A stretch of 64,000 nucleotides of DNA from Shewanella canadensis (GCF_003966225.1 NZ_RXNU01000001.1:682001-746000); one strand, 5' to 3'; positions 36,201-45,415 are shown, counted from the first letter of the stretch. The notes: a model not told the origin generated them from the sequence alone. Made by a program: numbers and translations.

Positions 36201-37418
36201 ATGACCTTAGGTGTAGGCGGTTCAACCGTAGAACAAGAGCTGGCGAAACTGACCGATATGACCGAAGGCACTCAGCCTATCGGTCATGACGAATATCAAG
36301 CTCGTATCGAGAAGGCTCAGGAGCTGATGAAGTCTCAAGACATTGAGGCTATCTATGTTAATGCCGGTACCAACTTATACTATTTTACCGGCACACGCTG
36401 GTATGCGAGTGAGCGTATGGTCGGCGCCATTATTCCGGCCAAGGGCGCGGTCGAATATATTGCCCCTGCATTCGAAGTGGACACGCTCGAAGGCTTTATG
36501 GTTATCGAAGGTAAGGTCAACACCTGGCAAGAGGATGAGAGTCCCTATGAGTTATTCGGATCTGCCTTGAACGAGATGGGGATCACGGCAGGTAAAGTCG
36601 GTATCGATGAATCCGCCGCATTTTTCATCTTTGACGGCGTGCGTCAGGCTCACTCAAATTTCGAATACGTTAACGCTAAAAGCGTGACCGCGACCTGCCG
36701 TATGATTAAGTCAGAGACTGAACTGAGTCTGCTTCAGCGTGCGAAAGATATGACGCTGGAGGTGCATAAGGCGGCGGCTCGTATTTTGCGTGAGGGGATC
36801 ACGGTCGCCGAAGTTGAAGCCTTCATCAATGATGCCCATAAGGCGGTAGGTATACCGGCGGGATCTTACTTCTGTATCGTACTCTTCGGTGAAGACAGCG
36901 CGTATCCTCATGGCGTTAAGTCTCCTAAAGCCCTGGAGTTGAACGATACTGTCCTTATCGATACCGGGTGTCAGCTACAGGGTTATAACTCAGATATTAC
37001 CCGTACATTTGTGTTCGGTACACCCAGTGCTCGTCAGCGTGAGCTTTGGCAGTATGAGCAAGATGCGCAAATAGCTGGATTTGAAGCCGCCAGAATCGGG
37101 GCCCCGTGTTCGAGTGTCGATGAAGCTGCGAGGGATCTGTTGGTCGCGGCAGGATTTGGCCCCGATTATGCGGTTCCGGGACTGCCGCACCGTACCGGTC
37201 ATGGCATAGGCCTGGATATTCATGAGTGGCCCTACCTTGTGCGGGGCGATGAGACGCCACTGGCCGCAGGCATGTGTTTCAGCAATGAGCCTATGCTCTG
37301 CGTTCCCGGTGAGTTTGGTGTCCGTCATGAAGATCATTTCTATATGACTGAGCAAGGCCCGGTGTGGTTCACCAAGCCGGCACATTCTATCGATGATCCA
37401 TTTGGGTATGAGGCTTAA
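36201..37418 (+). CDS. M24B family metallopeptidase (Xaa-Pro dipeptidase-like)
   Basis: A 405-residue pita-bread-fold metallopeptidase. A creatinase-type N-terminal domain (about 25-165) is followed by the catalytic domain with metal ligands in VLIDTGCQLQGYNSDITRTF (two Asp), PHRTGHGIGLDIHEWP (His), SNEPMLC (Glu) and GVRHEDHFYMTE (Glu). It probably cleaves Xaa-Pro dipeptides or a related amide in the cytoplasm. No substrate-specific neighbour is present. A strong terminator follows, and a solo MITE end (ATCGATTGGTATAA) stands just after the stop. Confidence 0.9.
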   Translation: MTLGVGGSTVEQELAKLTDMTEGTQPIGHDEYQARIEKAQELMKSQDIEAIYVNAGTNLYYFTGTRWYASERMVGAIIPAKGAVEYIAPAFEVDTLEGFMVIEGKVNTWQEDESPYELFGSALNEMGITAGKVGIDESAAFFIFDGVRQAHSNFEYVNAKSVTATCRMIKSETELSLLQRAKDMTLEVHKAAARILREGITVAEVEAFINDAHKAVGIPAGSYFCIVLFGEDSAYPHGVKSPKALELNDTVLIDTGCQLQGYNSDITRTFVFGTPSARQRELWQYEQDAQIAGFEAARIGAPCSSVDEAARDLLVAAGFGPDYAVPGLPHRTGHGIGLDIHEWPYLVRGDETPLAAGMCFSNEPMLCVPGEFGVRHEDHFYMTEQGPVWFTKPAHSIDDPFGYEA

Positions 37419-37451
37419 TATCGATTGGTATAATATGAATCGCTATAAATG

Positions 37452-37491
37452 AAAAAGCCCCGGACAGTGACCTGTCCGGGGCTTTATTTTT
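37452..37491. terminator. Bidirectional terminator
   Basis: Fourteen-base stem AAAGCCCCGGACAG / CTGTCCGGGGCTTT around a TGAC loop, with A-rich and T-rich flanks. It serves the rightward M24 gene and the leftward FKBP gene. Confidence 0.93.
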
Positions 37492-37501
37492 TTGGGTAAG
37501 A

Positions 37502-37972
37502 TTAATCTATGCTGATTAATTCGACATCGAAGATAAGTACCGAACCGCCGGTAATTTTCCCCGCATTACGATTTCCATAGGCCAGTTCGCTTGGAATGAA
37601 GAAGCGGGTCTTCTCACCTGTAACCATTAACTGAACCCCTTCTGTCCACCCTTTAATGACTCTGTTAAGTGGGAAGTCGATTGGCTCGCCTCGCTCTACT
37701 GAGCTGTCAAATACGGTGCCATCGATCAATGTGCCATGGTAATGCACAGTTACAGTATCGGTCGCTTTCGGGTGATTGGTGCCATCTCCTTTTGCTAATA
37801 CCTGATATTGCAGTCCTGAATCGGTTGTAGTCACCCCCTCTTTGAGCTTATTTTCACTGAGGAAAGCACCACCTATCTTGATATTTTCCTGTGCGGCTTT
37901 TTGATTATTCATCGAAGTGAAGTAGTAAAAAATAACTCCGGCGATGACGACAATAGCTAATAGAATTTTCAT
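37502..37972 (-). CDS. FKBP-type peptidyl-prolyl isomerase, membrane anchored
   Basis: A 156-residue prolyl isomerase. An N-terminal hydrophobic helix (MKILLAIVVIAGVIFYYF) is either an uncleaved anchor or a signal sequence. A short linker is followed by the FKBP fold: SGLQYQVLAKGDG, VTVHYHGTLIDGTVFDSSVERGEPIDFPLNRVIKGWTEGVQLM, FFIPSELAYGNR and LIFDVELISID. It is likely to act in the periplasm on protein folding. Monocistronic, between a strong terminator and a repeat-rich region. Confidence 0.92.
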   Translation of the reverse strand: MKILLAIVVIAGVIFYYFTSMNNQKAAQENIKIGGAFLSENKLKEGVTTTDSGLQYQVLAKGDGTNHPKATDTVTVHYHGTLIDGTVFDSSVERGEPIDFPLNRVIKGWTEGVQLMVTGEKTRFFIPSELAYGNRNAGKITGGSVLIFDVELISID

Positions 37973-38169
37973 TATAATTTTCGGTTAGTCAGATTTCGAT
38001 AATCATAATAACCCAATCTATTGTAAGAGGTAAATTTAGAAAACCAGATAACCGGATTCAGATGAAACAGGAAGTATTTGTTCCTCCCTTTTTTATCTTG
38101 CTGGCAAGGAGGGGCTGATGCATTAACAAATTGCCTGTTTCGATAGAGCAGTCCTAATTTTTGGGTATT
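37973..38169. other. Promoter side of FKBP gene, up to MITE copy 3
   Basis: About 200 bases of spacer. No conserved feature was recognised apart from the start of the MITE at 38170. Confidence 0.3.
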
Positions 38170-38433
38170 ATACCAATCGGTATAAAGGTGTGGTCACTCA
38201 GCGAGAGTTTAGCGCTTGTGAGGCAAGGCAACGAGTGAGGAACATAGTTACTCTACGTTTAAGCTCGTTAACGCAGTATCGCAAGTGCTAAAACTCGCCT
38301 TCCGGAGTGTTTTTGGCAGCCTACTTCTGTGTTGAATGAGTTCAAAAGGGATCACCATTCCCTCACTCTTTCGCCTTGAATTATGCAGCCAAAAATAACT
38401 CTGAGTTGACCACTTTCTTATACCGATTGGTAT
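38170..38433. mobile_element. MITE-like element, copy 3 (264 bp)
   Basis: Ends ATACCAATCGGTAT (38170-38183) and ATACCGATTGGTAT (38420-38433), with an interior nearly identical to copy 2. Its last base is the first base of the complement of the TAA stop (38433-38435) of the leftward DUF1294 gene, so the insertion may have set that stop codon. Confidence 0.9.
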
Positions 38434-38840
38434 TACAGTAATTTAACCTGATGCAGCAGTGTTTGCCCCTTCGATGAGAGCAGCCATAACAAGGTGCCGT
38501 TGTTTAAAGCAATCATTAACCATAAGGTTATTCGAAAGCTCGTTTTCTGAGATTTATGCCTCAGCCACCTCTGGGCCAGCAGCGCTCCTGGCCAGCCACC
38601 AATCAGCGCCATCAGTTGCAGTGTGCTCTCTTTGGTGCGCCAGTTCCCCTTACGGGCTGCGGACTTATCAAGAGCATAGGCGATAAAGGTGAAGCCGCTA
38701 ACGATTAGGTAGAAGGGCGCTATCTGATAGGGCAACATCTGCTGAAACAGCGCGGCGGCGATAAGCACCGAGAACCCCAGAATAAACAGTAAGCCAAGGG
38801 AGCTTCTGTGTCTCGGCGGCTTAGTAAGTTTTGTTCTCAT
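38433..38840 (-). CDS. DUF1294 family membrane protein
   Basis: A 135-residue membrane protein. The family pattern YALDKSAARKGNWRTKESTLQLMALIGGWPGALLAQRWLRHKSQKTSF is diagnostic of DUF1294, with hydrophobic helices on each side. Many homologues carry an N-terminal cold-shock domain; this one has only a basic N-terminal tail (MRTKLTKPPRHRSS). Function is unknown. The TAA stop touches the end of MITE copy 3, so the natural C-terminus may have been altered. Confidence 0.85.
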   Translation of the reverse strand: MRTKLTKPPRHRSSLGLLFILGFSVLIAAALFQQMLPYQIAPFYLIVSGFTFIAYALDKSAARKGNWRTKESTLQLMALIGGWPGALLAQRWLRHKSQKTSFRITLWLMIALNNGTLLWLLSSKGQTLLHQVKLL

Positions 38841-38936
38841 CTCTTCATCTGTACTCGTTGTTATCTGTATTAGTTCGTGCCGCTACCCATCTGCGGCTGT
38901 GATTATATCAAGATTCAAGAGGTGTTGTGGGGCTGG

Positions 38937-40223
38937 TTAATCTGATATTGATTTTCCCAGTGTGATGATAAAATTTGCCCCCCCTATCGGTGCATCCTCC
39001 ACCTTGATGCTGCCATCATGTTTATGGACAATCGATTGGACTATCGCGAGCCCTAATCCATAACCTCCCGAGTCACGTGAACGGCTGGGGTCTAGACGGG
39101 TAAAAGGCTCGAATATCTGCTTCTTCTTGCCCGGAGCGAGCCCTGAGCCATCATCCTGAATACTGATTGTTAAAGCGTTATGCTGGCTTTCTACCGTGAT
39201 GAGGCATTTAGCGTAGGCGAAGCGCCCCGCATTTCTCAATATGTTTGACAGGGCTATTACCATCAATTTGATATCGCACCTTAACTGACACTGAGTCTCA
39301 TCATCGAGGATAAATTGGATCTTGGGATAGAAGTGTTGCACTTTTTCTATCGCTCGTTCGATGAGCTCTCTGGTGCTGATTGAACTCCACTCCAGTTCCG
39401 CACCATCGTGTTGAAGGCGGGAGTAACGCAGTACCTGTTTGACAAGTTCATCGAGCTCTTTAATCGAACGCTCGAGTTGCCCCTTAAGCTGCGAACGCTT
39501 ATTTTCATCGGCCTCTTTGAGTAACTCTATGGCGAACTCCATTCGAGCCAGAGGGCTCCTGAATTCATGGGCAACCCCATGGAGAAGATCCCTCTGTGTG
39601 ATGAGTAACTGATCGAGCGCGATGGATTTTTGCCGATTAGTGTTAGACATCAGATCTGCCTGGGCCTGCAATGAGTCGATGCTTATCTGCGAGGGGACGG
39701 CTTGGCTCTCTAAAGAGAGCGAATCACTGAGGCGCTTCAGTGCTTTCTTATCTTGATAATCCAGCAGGGTAAAAGTGGCGATAGCCGTGAGCAGGGCAAA
39801 CAACCAAGTGAAAATTTCGGCCGCATAGGCCAAGGTAATATCATCGATGGGGCCAACGGTTAATGCATATTGTTGTGATATCGGGTAGTAGATGAGCCCC
39901 ATATCCGGGTCGATAATACCGTTATTGCCTATCGGAGAGGCGAGTTGATCTAAGACATCCTGAGTGAAGTTGTCCTGATCTCGTTTATCGAGATAGACCG
40001 GAGTGTTTAACTCAGCGGAGAGCTTTGCCGCCTGTTGTTGCCATAGACTTGGGCTGGCATCGTGAATACTGTTTTTAATCTGAGTCTGATACTCAAGCAG
40101 ATTATCATTGAAGGTACTCATGGCGAGTCTGTCTATGGCGTCATAGAAGATAGCCTGACTCAGTAAGGCTGCAATACTGAAGCTGATTGATAACGCTATC
40201 GCCGCACGAACCGATTTAGTCAT
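38937..40223 (-). CDS. Sensor histidine kinase (RstB-like)
   Basis: A 428-residue inner-membrane kinase. Helix 1 is near residues 8-26, a periplasmic domain of about 100 residues follows, helix 2 is near 134-153, then a HAMP-like linker. The phospho-accepting histidine is H219 (VAHEFRSPLARME). N box ALSNILRNAGRFAY, G1 DDGSGLAPGKKKQIFEPF and G2 GGYGLGLAIVQ complete an active kinase. The regulator gene directly upstream ends two bases before this start, so the pair is co-translated. The general plan is like RstB/EnvZ-type kinases; the stimulus is unknown. Confidence 0.92.
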   Translation of the reverse strand: MTKSVRAAIALSISFSIAALLSQAIFYDAIDRLAMSTFNDNLLEYQTQIKNSIHDASPSLWQQQAAKLSAELNTPVYLDKRDQDNFTQDVLDQLASPIGNNGIIDPDMGLIYYPISQQYALTVGPIDDITLAYAAEIFTWLFALLTAIATFTLLDYQDKKALKRLSDSLSLESQAVPSQISIDSLQAQADLMSNTNRQKSIALDQLLITQRDLLHGVAHEFRSPLARMEFAIELLKEADENKRSQLKGQLERSIKELDELVKQVLRYSRLQHDGAELEWSSISTRELIERAIEKVQHFYPKIQFILDDETQCQLRCDIKLMVIALSNILRNAGRFAYAKCLITVESQHNALTISIQDDGSGLAPGKKKQIFEPFTRLDPSRSRDSGGYGLGLAIVQSIVHKHDGSIKVEDAPIGGANFIITLGKSISD

Positions 40224-40225
40224 TC

Positions 40226-40924
40226 TTATCTCGCAAGTAAATATCCCCTGTTTCTGACCGTCTGGATAATATTCCCCGATTCGGCATGTTGGTTTAACTT
40301 ATTTCTGAGTCTGGATATGCGCAGGTCTATCGAACGCTCGATACCATCATATTCAAAGTTGAAGATGGTTTGATGCAAGGTGTCCCGACTGACTATCTCA
40401 CCGCTGTGTATGGCGAGTTGCAGCAAGACATCGTACTCGGCACCAGTGAGCTCAATCAGTTGGTTGTCGACACTGAGGGTTCTGTTTGCCGGGTTGAGCA
40501 CAAAACATCGGTTGCCAAACTCTATACTTTCGAGCTTTTGGCGTTTCTTGTGTTTCTCAAGGTGTCTCAGTTGTGCCCTGATATGAGCGAGTAACACTCT
40601 GGGCTTAACAGGTTTCGCGAGATAATCGTCGGCACCGACTTCGAGGCCTGTGACCTCATCGATATCATCATCGAGTGCCGTCAACATGATTATCGAACCG
40701 TGGTAGTCCTCTCTGACCTGCTTGCATATGGTGAGCCCATCGACATGGGGGAGCATAAGATCCAGTATCACTATGTGTGGGTTCTGACTGAGGATCTCCT
40801 TCGCGGCGTTGAGGCCATCGTTAAGCACACTGACCCGGTAATCGTTTTGGATCAGATAGTCACGAACAAGCTCACAAAGCTCGATGTCATCATCGATAAG
40901 CAGTACGGATAATTTATTTTTCAT
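40226..40924 (-). CDS. OmpR-family response regulator (RstA-like)
   Basis: A 232-residue DNA-binding regulator. The start is the ATG complementary to 40922-40924 (MKNKLSVLLIDDD), with GGAGAGG three bases upstream; a longer frame lacks a ribosome site. Receiver: D11-D13, phospho-acceptor D55 (VILDLMLPHVDG), K104 region (DDYLAKPVKPRVLL). The winged-helix domain follows (LTGAEYDVLLQLAIHSGEIVSRDTLH...RSIDLRISRLRNKL...VRNRGYLL). It is paired with the kinase gene immediately downstream. The targets are not visible; the metalloprotease operon lies just upstream in the same direction. Confidence 0.94.
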   Translation of the reverse strand: MKNKLSVLLIDDDIELCELVRDYLIQNDYRVSVLNDGLNAAKEILSQNPHIVILDLMLPHVDGLTICKQVREDYHGSIIMLTALDDDIDEVTGLEVGADDYLAKPVKPRVLLAHIRAQLRHLEKHKKRQKLESIEFGNRCFVLNPANRTLSVDNQLIELTGAEYDVLLQLAIHSGEIVSRDTLHQTIFNFEYDGIERSIDLRISRLRNKLNQHAESGNIIQTVRNRGYLLAR

Positions 40925-40998
40925 TGACCTCTCCGAGGTAAGCCCTGTATTGCTACGGGGCCTATCTTTCTTGAATGCTTTAGTCAAAGTTTAATACG

Positions 40999-41373
40999 CT
41001 AGAGCTTCTTCTTACACGCCTCGAATATAACCTGATTATAAGATGTCATAAAGTGTATGAGCTGTTTACGTTTTTCTCTCTGCTCTGTGGTGGATATCGC
41101 ATCTCCCGTTCCCGCCATATATTGCACACCACATAAAGTCTTGGCGTGCTCACTGTCATCTTGAGAGATACCCGGCAGGGTGGCTCTTCGTCCCGTAGTG
41201 GCATAGAGCCTTAAGTCGCCCAGAACCTGAGCATCCTTAACCGCCTGTGCGACCTGAGCCTCTACCGGATCGATGTTCGGATCTGAGTCTTCTGTATGGT
41301 TGCACCCACTAAGCAGAGCCAATATAAACAATGATGCTATTGCCATGAGTCGAGAGTTGTTTGCTCTGTTCAT
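40999..41373 (-). CDS. Small lipoprotein overlapping the metalloprotease gene
   Basis: A 124-residue predicted lipoprotein with signal peptide and lipobox LLSGC (Cys24). The mature part is acidic at first (NHTEDSDPNIDPVEAQVAQAV), then contains TTGRRATLPGISQDDSEHAKTLCGVQYMAG and a basic end (FEACKKKL). It was not recognised as a named family. Its start overlaps the stop of the metalloprotease by four bases, so the two are translationally coupled. It may be an inhibitor, chaperone or surface partner of the protease; that is inference from gene order only. Confidence 0.7.
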   Translation of the reverse strand: MNRANNSRLMAIASLFILALLSGCNHTEDSDPNIDPVEAQVAQAVKDAQVLGDLRLYATTGRRATLPGISQDDSEHAKTLCGVQYMAGTGDAISTTEQREKRKQLIHFMTSYNQVIFEACKKKL

Positions 41374-44015
41374 AACGCTCTCCTTCTTAAACTTCTTGCG
41401 CCGAGCAACGGAAGTAAAGTAAGTAACCAGAAGCCTAAGCTACCACCGGATGAATCACCACCCGTCTCGCCCTCACTGCCGCCTCCCGTTCCTGTGCTGG
41501 TGGCGTTAACTGTGATGGTGACGACTGCGCTGGCAGTGGCTTTCATTGAGTCCTGCAGGGTGTAAGTGATGGTTTCACTGCCTGAGAAACTTGCCCCTGG
41601 AGTGTAGCTTATCTTGTTATTGACGATAGTGGCTGTGCCTTGCCCCGTATAGTTAAGGCTTAACAGGGTGAGTTGATCGCCGCTATCGACATCACTGTCA
41701 TTGCTCAAGGGGTCGATAACATTGTTCGATGAGCCCTGATTTACATTGCTGGCGTCATTGACCGCCTTGGGGGCATCGTTTACCGCCGTGACGCTAATCA
41801 GTGTCGGGAAAGCCTCACTCTCAATGCTGCTACTGTGTGCAATAACGAGTACGGATAACTCACCGTTAAAGTCGGCCGTCGGTGAGATGGTGGTACCGTT
41901 CACCTGGTAGTTATTTCCGGCTTGCAGGCTAAGGCTGGTCGCCGTGAGCCCCAGGTACTGATACATATCGGTCGATAACGTCAGTTCGCCATCCTCATCC
42001 ATGGTGAGGGGAGCCTTGAGTCCGGTTATCTTGATTGTCTGCTCATTTGTCCCTCCGGCAACAGAGAAGTTACCATTATTGACTGCAAAGAAGATGTTGT
42101 CGGCACAAGAGAGTTTAATGCGAGCACTATTCGAGGAGACTTGAGCCAGACTGACCTCGTGACTGCCGTCGTTGTCGACGCCCATCGCCAGGTTGGTATC
42201 GAAGCTGGTTCCACCGTTGGTTGAAAGCTGAATGTTCACCTTACTGCATGAGATAGGCGCCGCAGCCGTACTGGCGACATTCCAGGTCACGAGCTGACTG
42301 TTATTGGCCCAACTGGTACCCGCGACCGGTTCGATAACGGCGAAGGCCTGATTCGTGTCGATAACACTGACTTTCATCGAATCTCTGGATAAGCCCTGAT
42401 CACCATCTCTCACTACCAAACGAAAGTTGAGTTCACGAGTTGTCTTCGGATAGGTTTCGCCTATGGTCAGTTTATTGAGCAACAGATCCTCGAGTCTCGG
42501 AAAGGTGCGACTGGGTTGACTGGTCGGGTTCCAGACCCTGAACAGAGGGCGTTTACCGTCATCAACCTGCTCGGCTGCACTGGCGCTGGCTGGTCCCAGA
42601 TCATATTGCTGCCAGTCATAGGACAGGGTATCGCCATCGGCATCGGTTGCGCTACCCGTCAACACAAATGGGGTACGAGCGGGGATGGTATAGTCGGCTC
42701 CCGCGCTGACCTCGGGATTTGTATTCGACGTCGTGCTGACTTGAGCACAGCTGCTACCACTGCCCGTGGTGATATGGGCCTGTATGACATCTATCGAGTG
42801 TGAATGGAAATAGGGGTTAGAGTTATTCTGTAGGTTTTGTTGACCACAGATCCCCGCATAGCTCATGACCGTAGAACCACTTCCCGGCTCAAAAGCACTG
42901 CTGTCGGCTCGGTTGCCATCGCAGGAGTCGGTCAGGCCGTTGAAAGTATGATCGGCGCCAAACTGATGGCCTAACTCATGGGCGACGTAGTCGATATTAA
43001 ATGCATCGCCTGTGGGACTGGGACTGCCTGTCACTCCGTCCCCTTTAGCATTGGTGTCACAGATGACGCCCAGTGCCGCCAATCCGCCACCTCCGGTTCC
43101 GACCACATGGCCGACATCGTAACTGCCGTTGCCTATCGCATTATCTATGATCCCGGTATTGGCTTCGCCATCGGCATCGGTGTTGTCGAAGGGGTCGCTA
43201 TTCGGATCGACAAAAATCAGCGAATCGTTGTTGGCAACCAACTCTAACTTCACCGCCAGATCGGCCTGATAAACATCGTTAACCCGATTGAGCATGGTGA
43301 TGACAGCGGCGAGGCCCTTCTCCTTGGTTCCGCCATGGAACTGGGTGTACTCACCCGTGGCAGAGACGGCAATTCTGTAGGTCTTCAGTTGAGTCGCCTG
43401 AGCCTGGGCGTCCTTAGCTTGGGAAGCCATAGCCGCGTCCCTAAGGGCGTGGTTGGTGAGGGCCTGCTGACTATTATCTCTGATCTTCGGCGGCAAGCGT
43501 TTGGGCATATTGGCAAGATCTAGTGGGATGGCATCTTTGCGAAAGTAGCTGATGTAGCGAGCATCACTGTCCCGGTATTGAGGGTCGATAAAGACCGTTT
43601 CTTTGCCGTACCTGAACAGGCCGTGAAACCCCTGAGGCGTAATATCGAAACGGCCATGATTGTCCGGTTTACCCAACTCATGACCACTGAAGGTTTTAAT
43701 ATTAGGGTACTTTTCATTCAAGCCTCGCTCGACTATGGCTGAAGGCTTCAGCTTAAAGTTGGCAAAGTTACCATCGGGTAGAGGCAGGGTAACGATAACC
43801 GAGTCGCGGCTTGACAACATTATCTGATTCAGTGCGGCGATATTCGTGCTCAGCTGCACACTGGAAAGAGCCTGGCTATTTACCCGTGTGAGATCGTCTC
43901 TGTTAGCAAGCTTTTGCCATTCGTTAAACTGGCTCCCGGACTGAGTCCCGGCAACGGCACAATGCGATACAGCCGTCGCGATAAAGAGACTCAAAACCGT
44001 CAATACTTTTTTCAT
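41370..44015 (-). CDS. Secreted reprolysin-like zinc metalloprotease with GlyGly-CTERM
   Basis: An 881-residue exported protease. The signal peptide covers about 1-22. The metzincin zinc motif HELGHQFGADH (346-356) and a Met-turn region (GSTVMSYAGICG) identify a reprolysin/M12B-like peptidase. C-terminal parts include PKD/cadherin-like beta-domains (NDAPKAVNDASNV...). The end TGGDSSGGSLGFWLLTLLPLLG followed by ARSLRRRAL is a GlyGly-CTERM sorting signal, known to be handled by rhombosortase after type II secretion. It heads a leftward set with a coupled lipoprotein and the two-component pair. Confidence 0.92.
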   Translation of the reverse strand: MKKVLTVLSLFIATAVSHCAVAGTQSGSQFNEWQKLANRDDLTRVNSQALSSVQLSTNIAALNQIMLSSRDSVIVTLPLPDGNFANFKLKPSAIVERGLNEKYPNIKTFSGHELGKPDNHGRFDITPQGFHGLFRYGKETVFIDPQYRDSDARYISYFRKDAIPLDLANMPKRLPPKIRDNSQQALTNHALRDAAMASQAKDAQAQATQLKTYRIAVSATGEYTQFHGGTKEKGLAAVITMLNRVNDVYQADLAVKLELVANNDSLIFVDPNSDPFDNTDADGEANTGIIDNAIGNGSYDVGHVVGTGGGGLAALGVICDTNAKGDGVTGSPSPTGDAFNIDYVAHELGHQFGADHTFNGLTDSCDGNRADSSAFEPGSGSTVMSYAGICGQQNLQNNSNPYFHSHSIDVIQAHITTGSGSSCAQVSTTSNTNPEVSAGADYTIPARTPFVLTGSATDADGDTLSYDWQQYDLGPASASAAEQVDDGKRPLFRVWNPTSQPSRTFPRLEDLLLNKLTIGETYPKTTRELNFRLVVRDGDQGLSRDSMKVSVIDTNQAFAVIEPVAGTSWANNSQLVTWNVASTAAAPISCSKVNIQLSTNGGTSFDTNLAMGVDNDGSHEVSLAQVSSNSARIKLSCADNIFFAVNNGNFSVAGGTNEQTIKITGLKAPLTMDEDGELTLSTDMYQYLGLTATSLSLQAGNNYQVNGTTISPTADFNGELSVLVIAHSSSIESEAFPTLISVTAVNDAPKAVNDASNVNQGSSNNVIDPLSNDSDVDSGDQLTLLSLNYTGQGTATIVNNKISYTPGASFSGSETITYTLQDSMKATASAVVTITVNATSTGTGGGSEGETGGDSSGGSLGFWLLTLLPLLGARSLRRRAL

Positions 44016-44185
44016 GGTGGTTCCCCTTTACCAAATGAAGAGTTATCACCTTAATGTAATAAGGGTGTTAACTTCCTTGGCAAATTGTAGCCGCTTTGCC
44101 TTGCTTGATACAAACGGATACAAAAGAGGAGTTATTTGCGGGTTTTAGCCTTATCCCGGTGTATACCAATTGGTATTAGTCCGCC

Positions 44186-44668
44186 CTACCATCGAAAGCC
44201 GTGGGAGCCTGCTGCGGCGCCCACCACAGCTATCAGGCTCAGGGAGAGCAGGAAGATGTGCATGTTATGCACCAAAGAGAAGGTTTTCTCGCTATCTTGT
44301 GCGGCTTTCTTTCGGAACCACTGATGTAAGAAGAGGGGTTCTAAGATAAAAAGCACCAGAGTGAAGACTGCCCATACCAATGTCATCAGGTGCATCCACC
44401 AGAAATGGGGATGAAGATACCGTTCCCAGCCATCGATAATATCAAGCATTATGTAGCCGGAAATACCGGTAGCCAGAGTGACAAATTTTGCCTGAAATGA
44501 GAACTTGTTCTCCAGAGTTTCAAACAGTTCCAGACGTTTCTCAGGAGAGGTGATGGCCTTGATTGCTGGCAGAAGAACTGTGGTGACGAAGGCAACGCCA
44601 CCTATCCAGAGTACAACCCCGAGCAGGTGTATGGCGCGGGCTATGATGAAGTAATCGTGTTGTTCCAT
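44186..44668 (-). CDS. Four-helix membrane protein, CopD-like
   Basis: A 160-residue inner-membrane protein with about four helices. Conserved His residues in or near helices (RAIHLLGVVLWIGGVAF, HPHFWWMHLMTLVW, HNMHIFLLSLSLIAVVG) are reminiscent of CopD/DUF2269-like proteins, which may bind heme or copper. The assignment is by general pattern. A solo MITE end (ATACCAATTGGTAT) lies 10 bases beyond its stop. Confidence 0.65.
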   Translation of the reverse strand: MEQHDYFIIARAIHLLGVVLWIGGVAFVTTVLLPAIKAITSPEKRLELFETLENKFSFQAKFVTLATGISGYIMLDIIDGWERYLHPHFWWMHLMTLVWAVFTLVLFILEPLFLHQWFRKKAAQDSEKTFSLVHNMHIFLLSLSLIAVVGAAAGSHGFRW

Positions 44669-44827
44669 GAGCCTGGCGTGTCCCTAACTTGAGCCTGCTG
44701 AATCTTGCCAGAGTACTGGCTTTGCTCATCGAGTGCCATCTAATAGGGGAGATTTACATTTCCGCTTTTTGTTGTCGACGACCGTCAGATTCACTCGTTA
44801 TCAGGCTCGGTTATTGCTCAACCTCTT

Positions 44828-45274
44828 TTAAGCATAACGCTTCTTGCTTGCCGTTAAGCGTCGACCCGATGTCGCATTCTTCATTAACAGGTAGAGGTTT
44901 ATTGCGCCGGCAATCAACTCAACACCTTGCAGCAGATAAAATGAGAGATCGAACTGCCCGGCTTGTGCCCAGCTATTTAAGACGATTGCAGCAGGGAGCA
45001 ATATTAAGGCGCCGTTGGCCGCGGCGCACTTAGTTCTCAATAGTTTCTGCTTGATTAATTTACTTCTATTCCCCTTGGCTAGCAGGTTACCCGTGATCCC
45101 TGTGATTGCCATAGCCGGAATTAAGATAAACAGTCCCGGGAAGACGATGCTGCTTTTTATCTGGGCGATAAAGGTGTGTGTTCCAAATAGCTCAGCCAGT
45201 AAGCTGAAGCTAAAGAAGGTGGCAATACAAAGTGTGGCCGTGATAGCGGCAATCAGGTGAAGTTTGGTTTTCAT
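44828..45274 (-). CDS. Small integral membrane protein under MarR control
   Basis: A 148-residue protein with four hydrophobic segments (about 6-28, 37-60, 84-104, 110-132) and a basic C-terminus ([12 protein letters not shown]). No family was recognised with confidence. It is transcribed away from the MarR-type gene, with three operator-like inverted repeats in the 216 bases between the two starts. The natural reading is that MarR represses this gene and itself. Confidence 0.6.
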   Translation of the reverse strand: MKTKLHLIAAITATLCIATFFSFSLLAELFGTHTFIAQIKSSIVFPGLFILIPAMAITGITGNLLAKGNRSKLIKQKLLRTKCAAANGALILLPAAIVLNSWAQAGQFDLSFYLLQGVELIAGAINLYLLMKNATSGRRLTASKKRYA

Positions 45275-45342
45275 CGTTAACCCCGTGAATTCGGTTCGTC
45301 TGTTGATTTGACTCGTTTGTGATATAGGTGCTTATTTAAAAC

Positions 45343-45415
45343 TGACAGCACACTGTCAATATTTGTAATTATGCATATGTGACAACAGGCTGTCAAGTTT
45401 GACAATGTGTTGTCG
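45343..45415. promoter_or_regulatory. Three MarR-type operators in divergent promoter
   Basis: 16-bp inverted repeats: TGACAGCACACTGTCA (45343-45358), TGACAACAGGCTGTCA (45380-45395) and TGACAATGTGTTGTCG (45400-45415). The consensus is TGACAR-N4-YTGTCA, with one mismatch in the third. They lie between the membrane-protein gene and the marR gene. Size and symmetry fit a MarR dimer. Confidence 0.82.
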
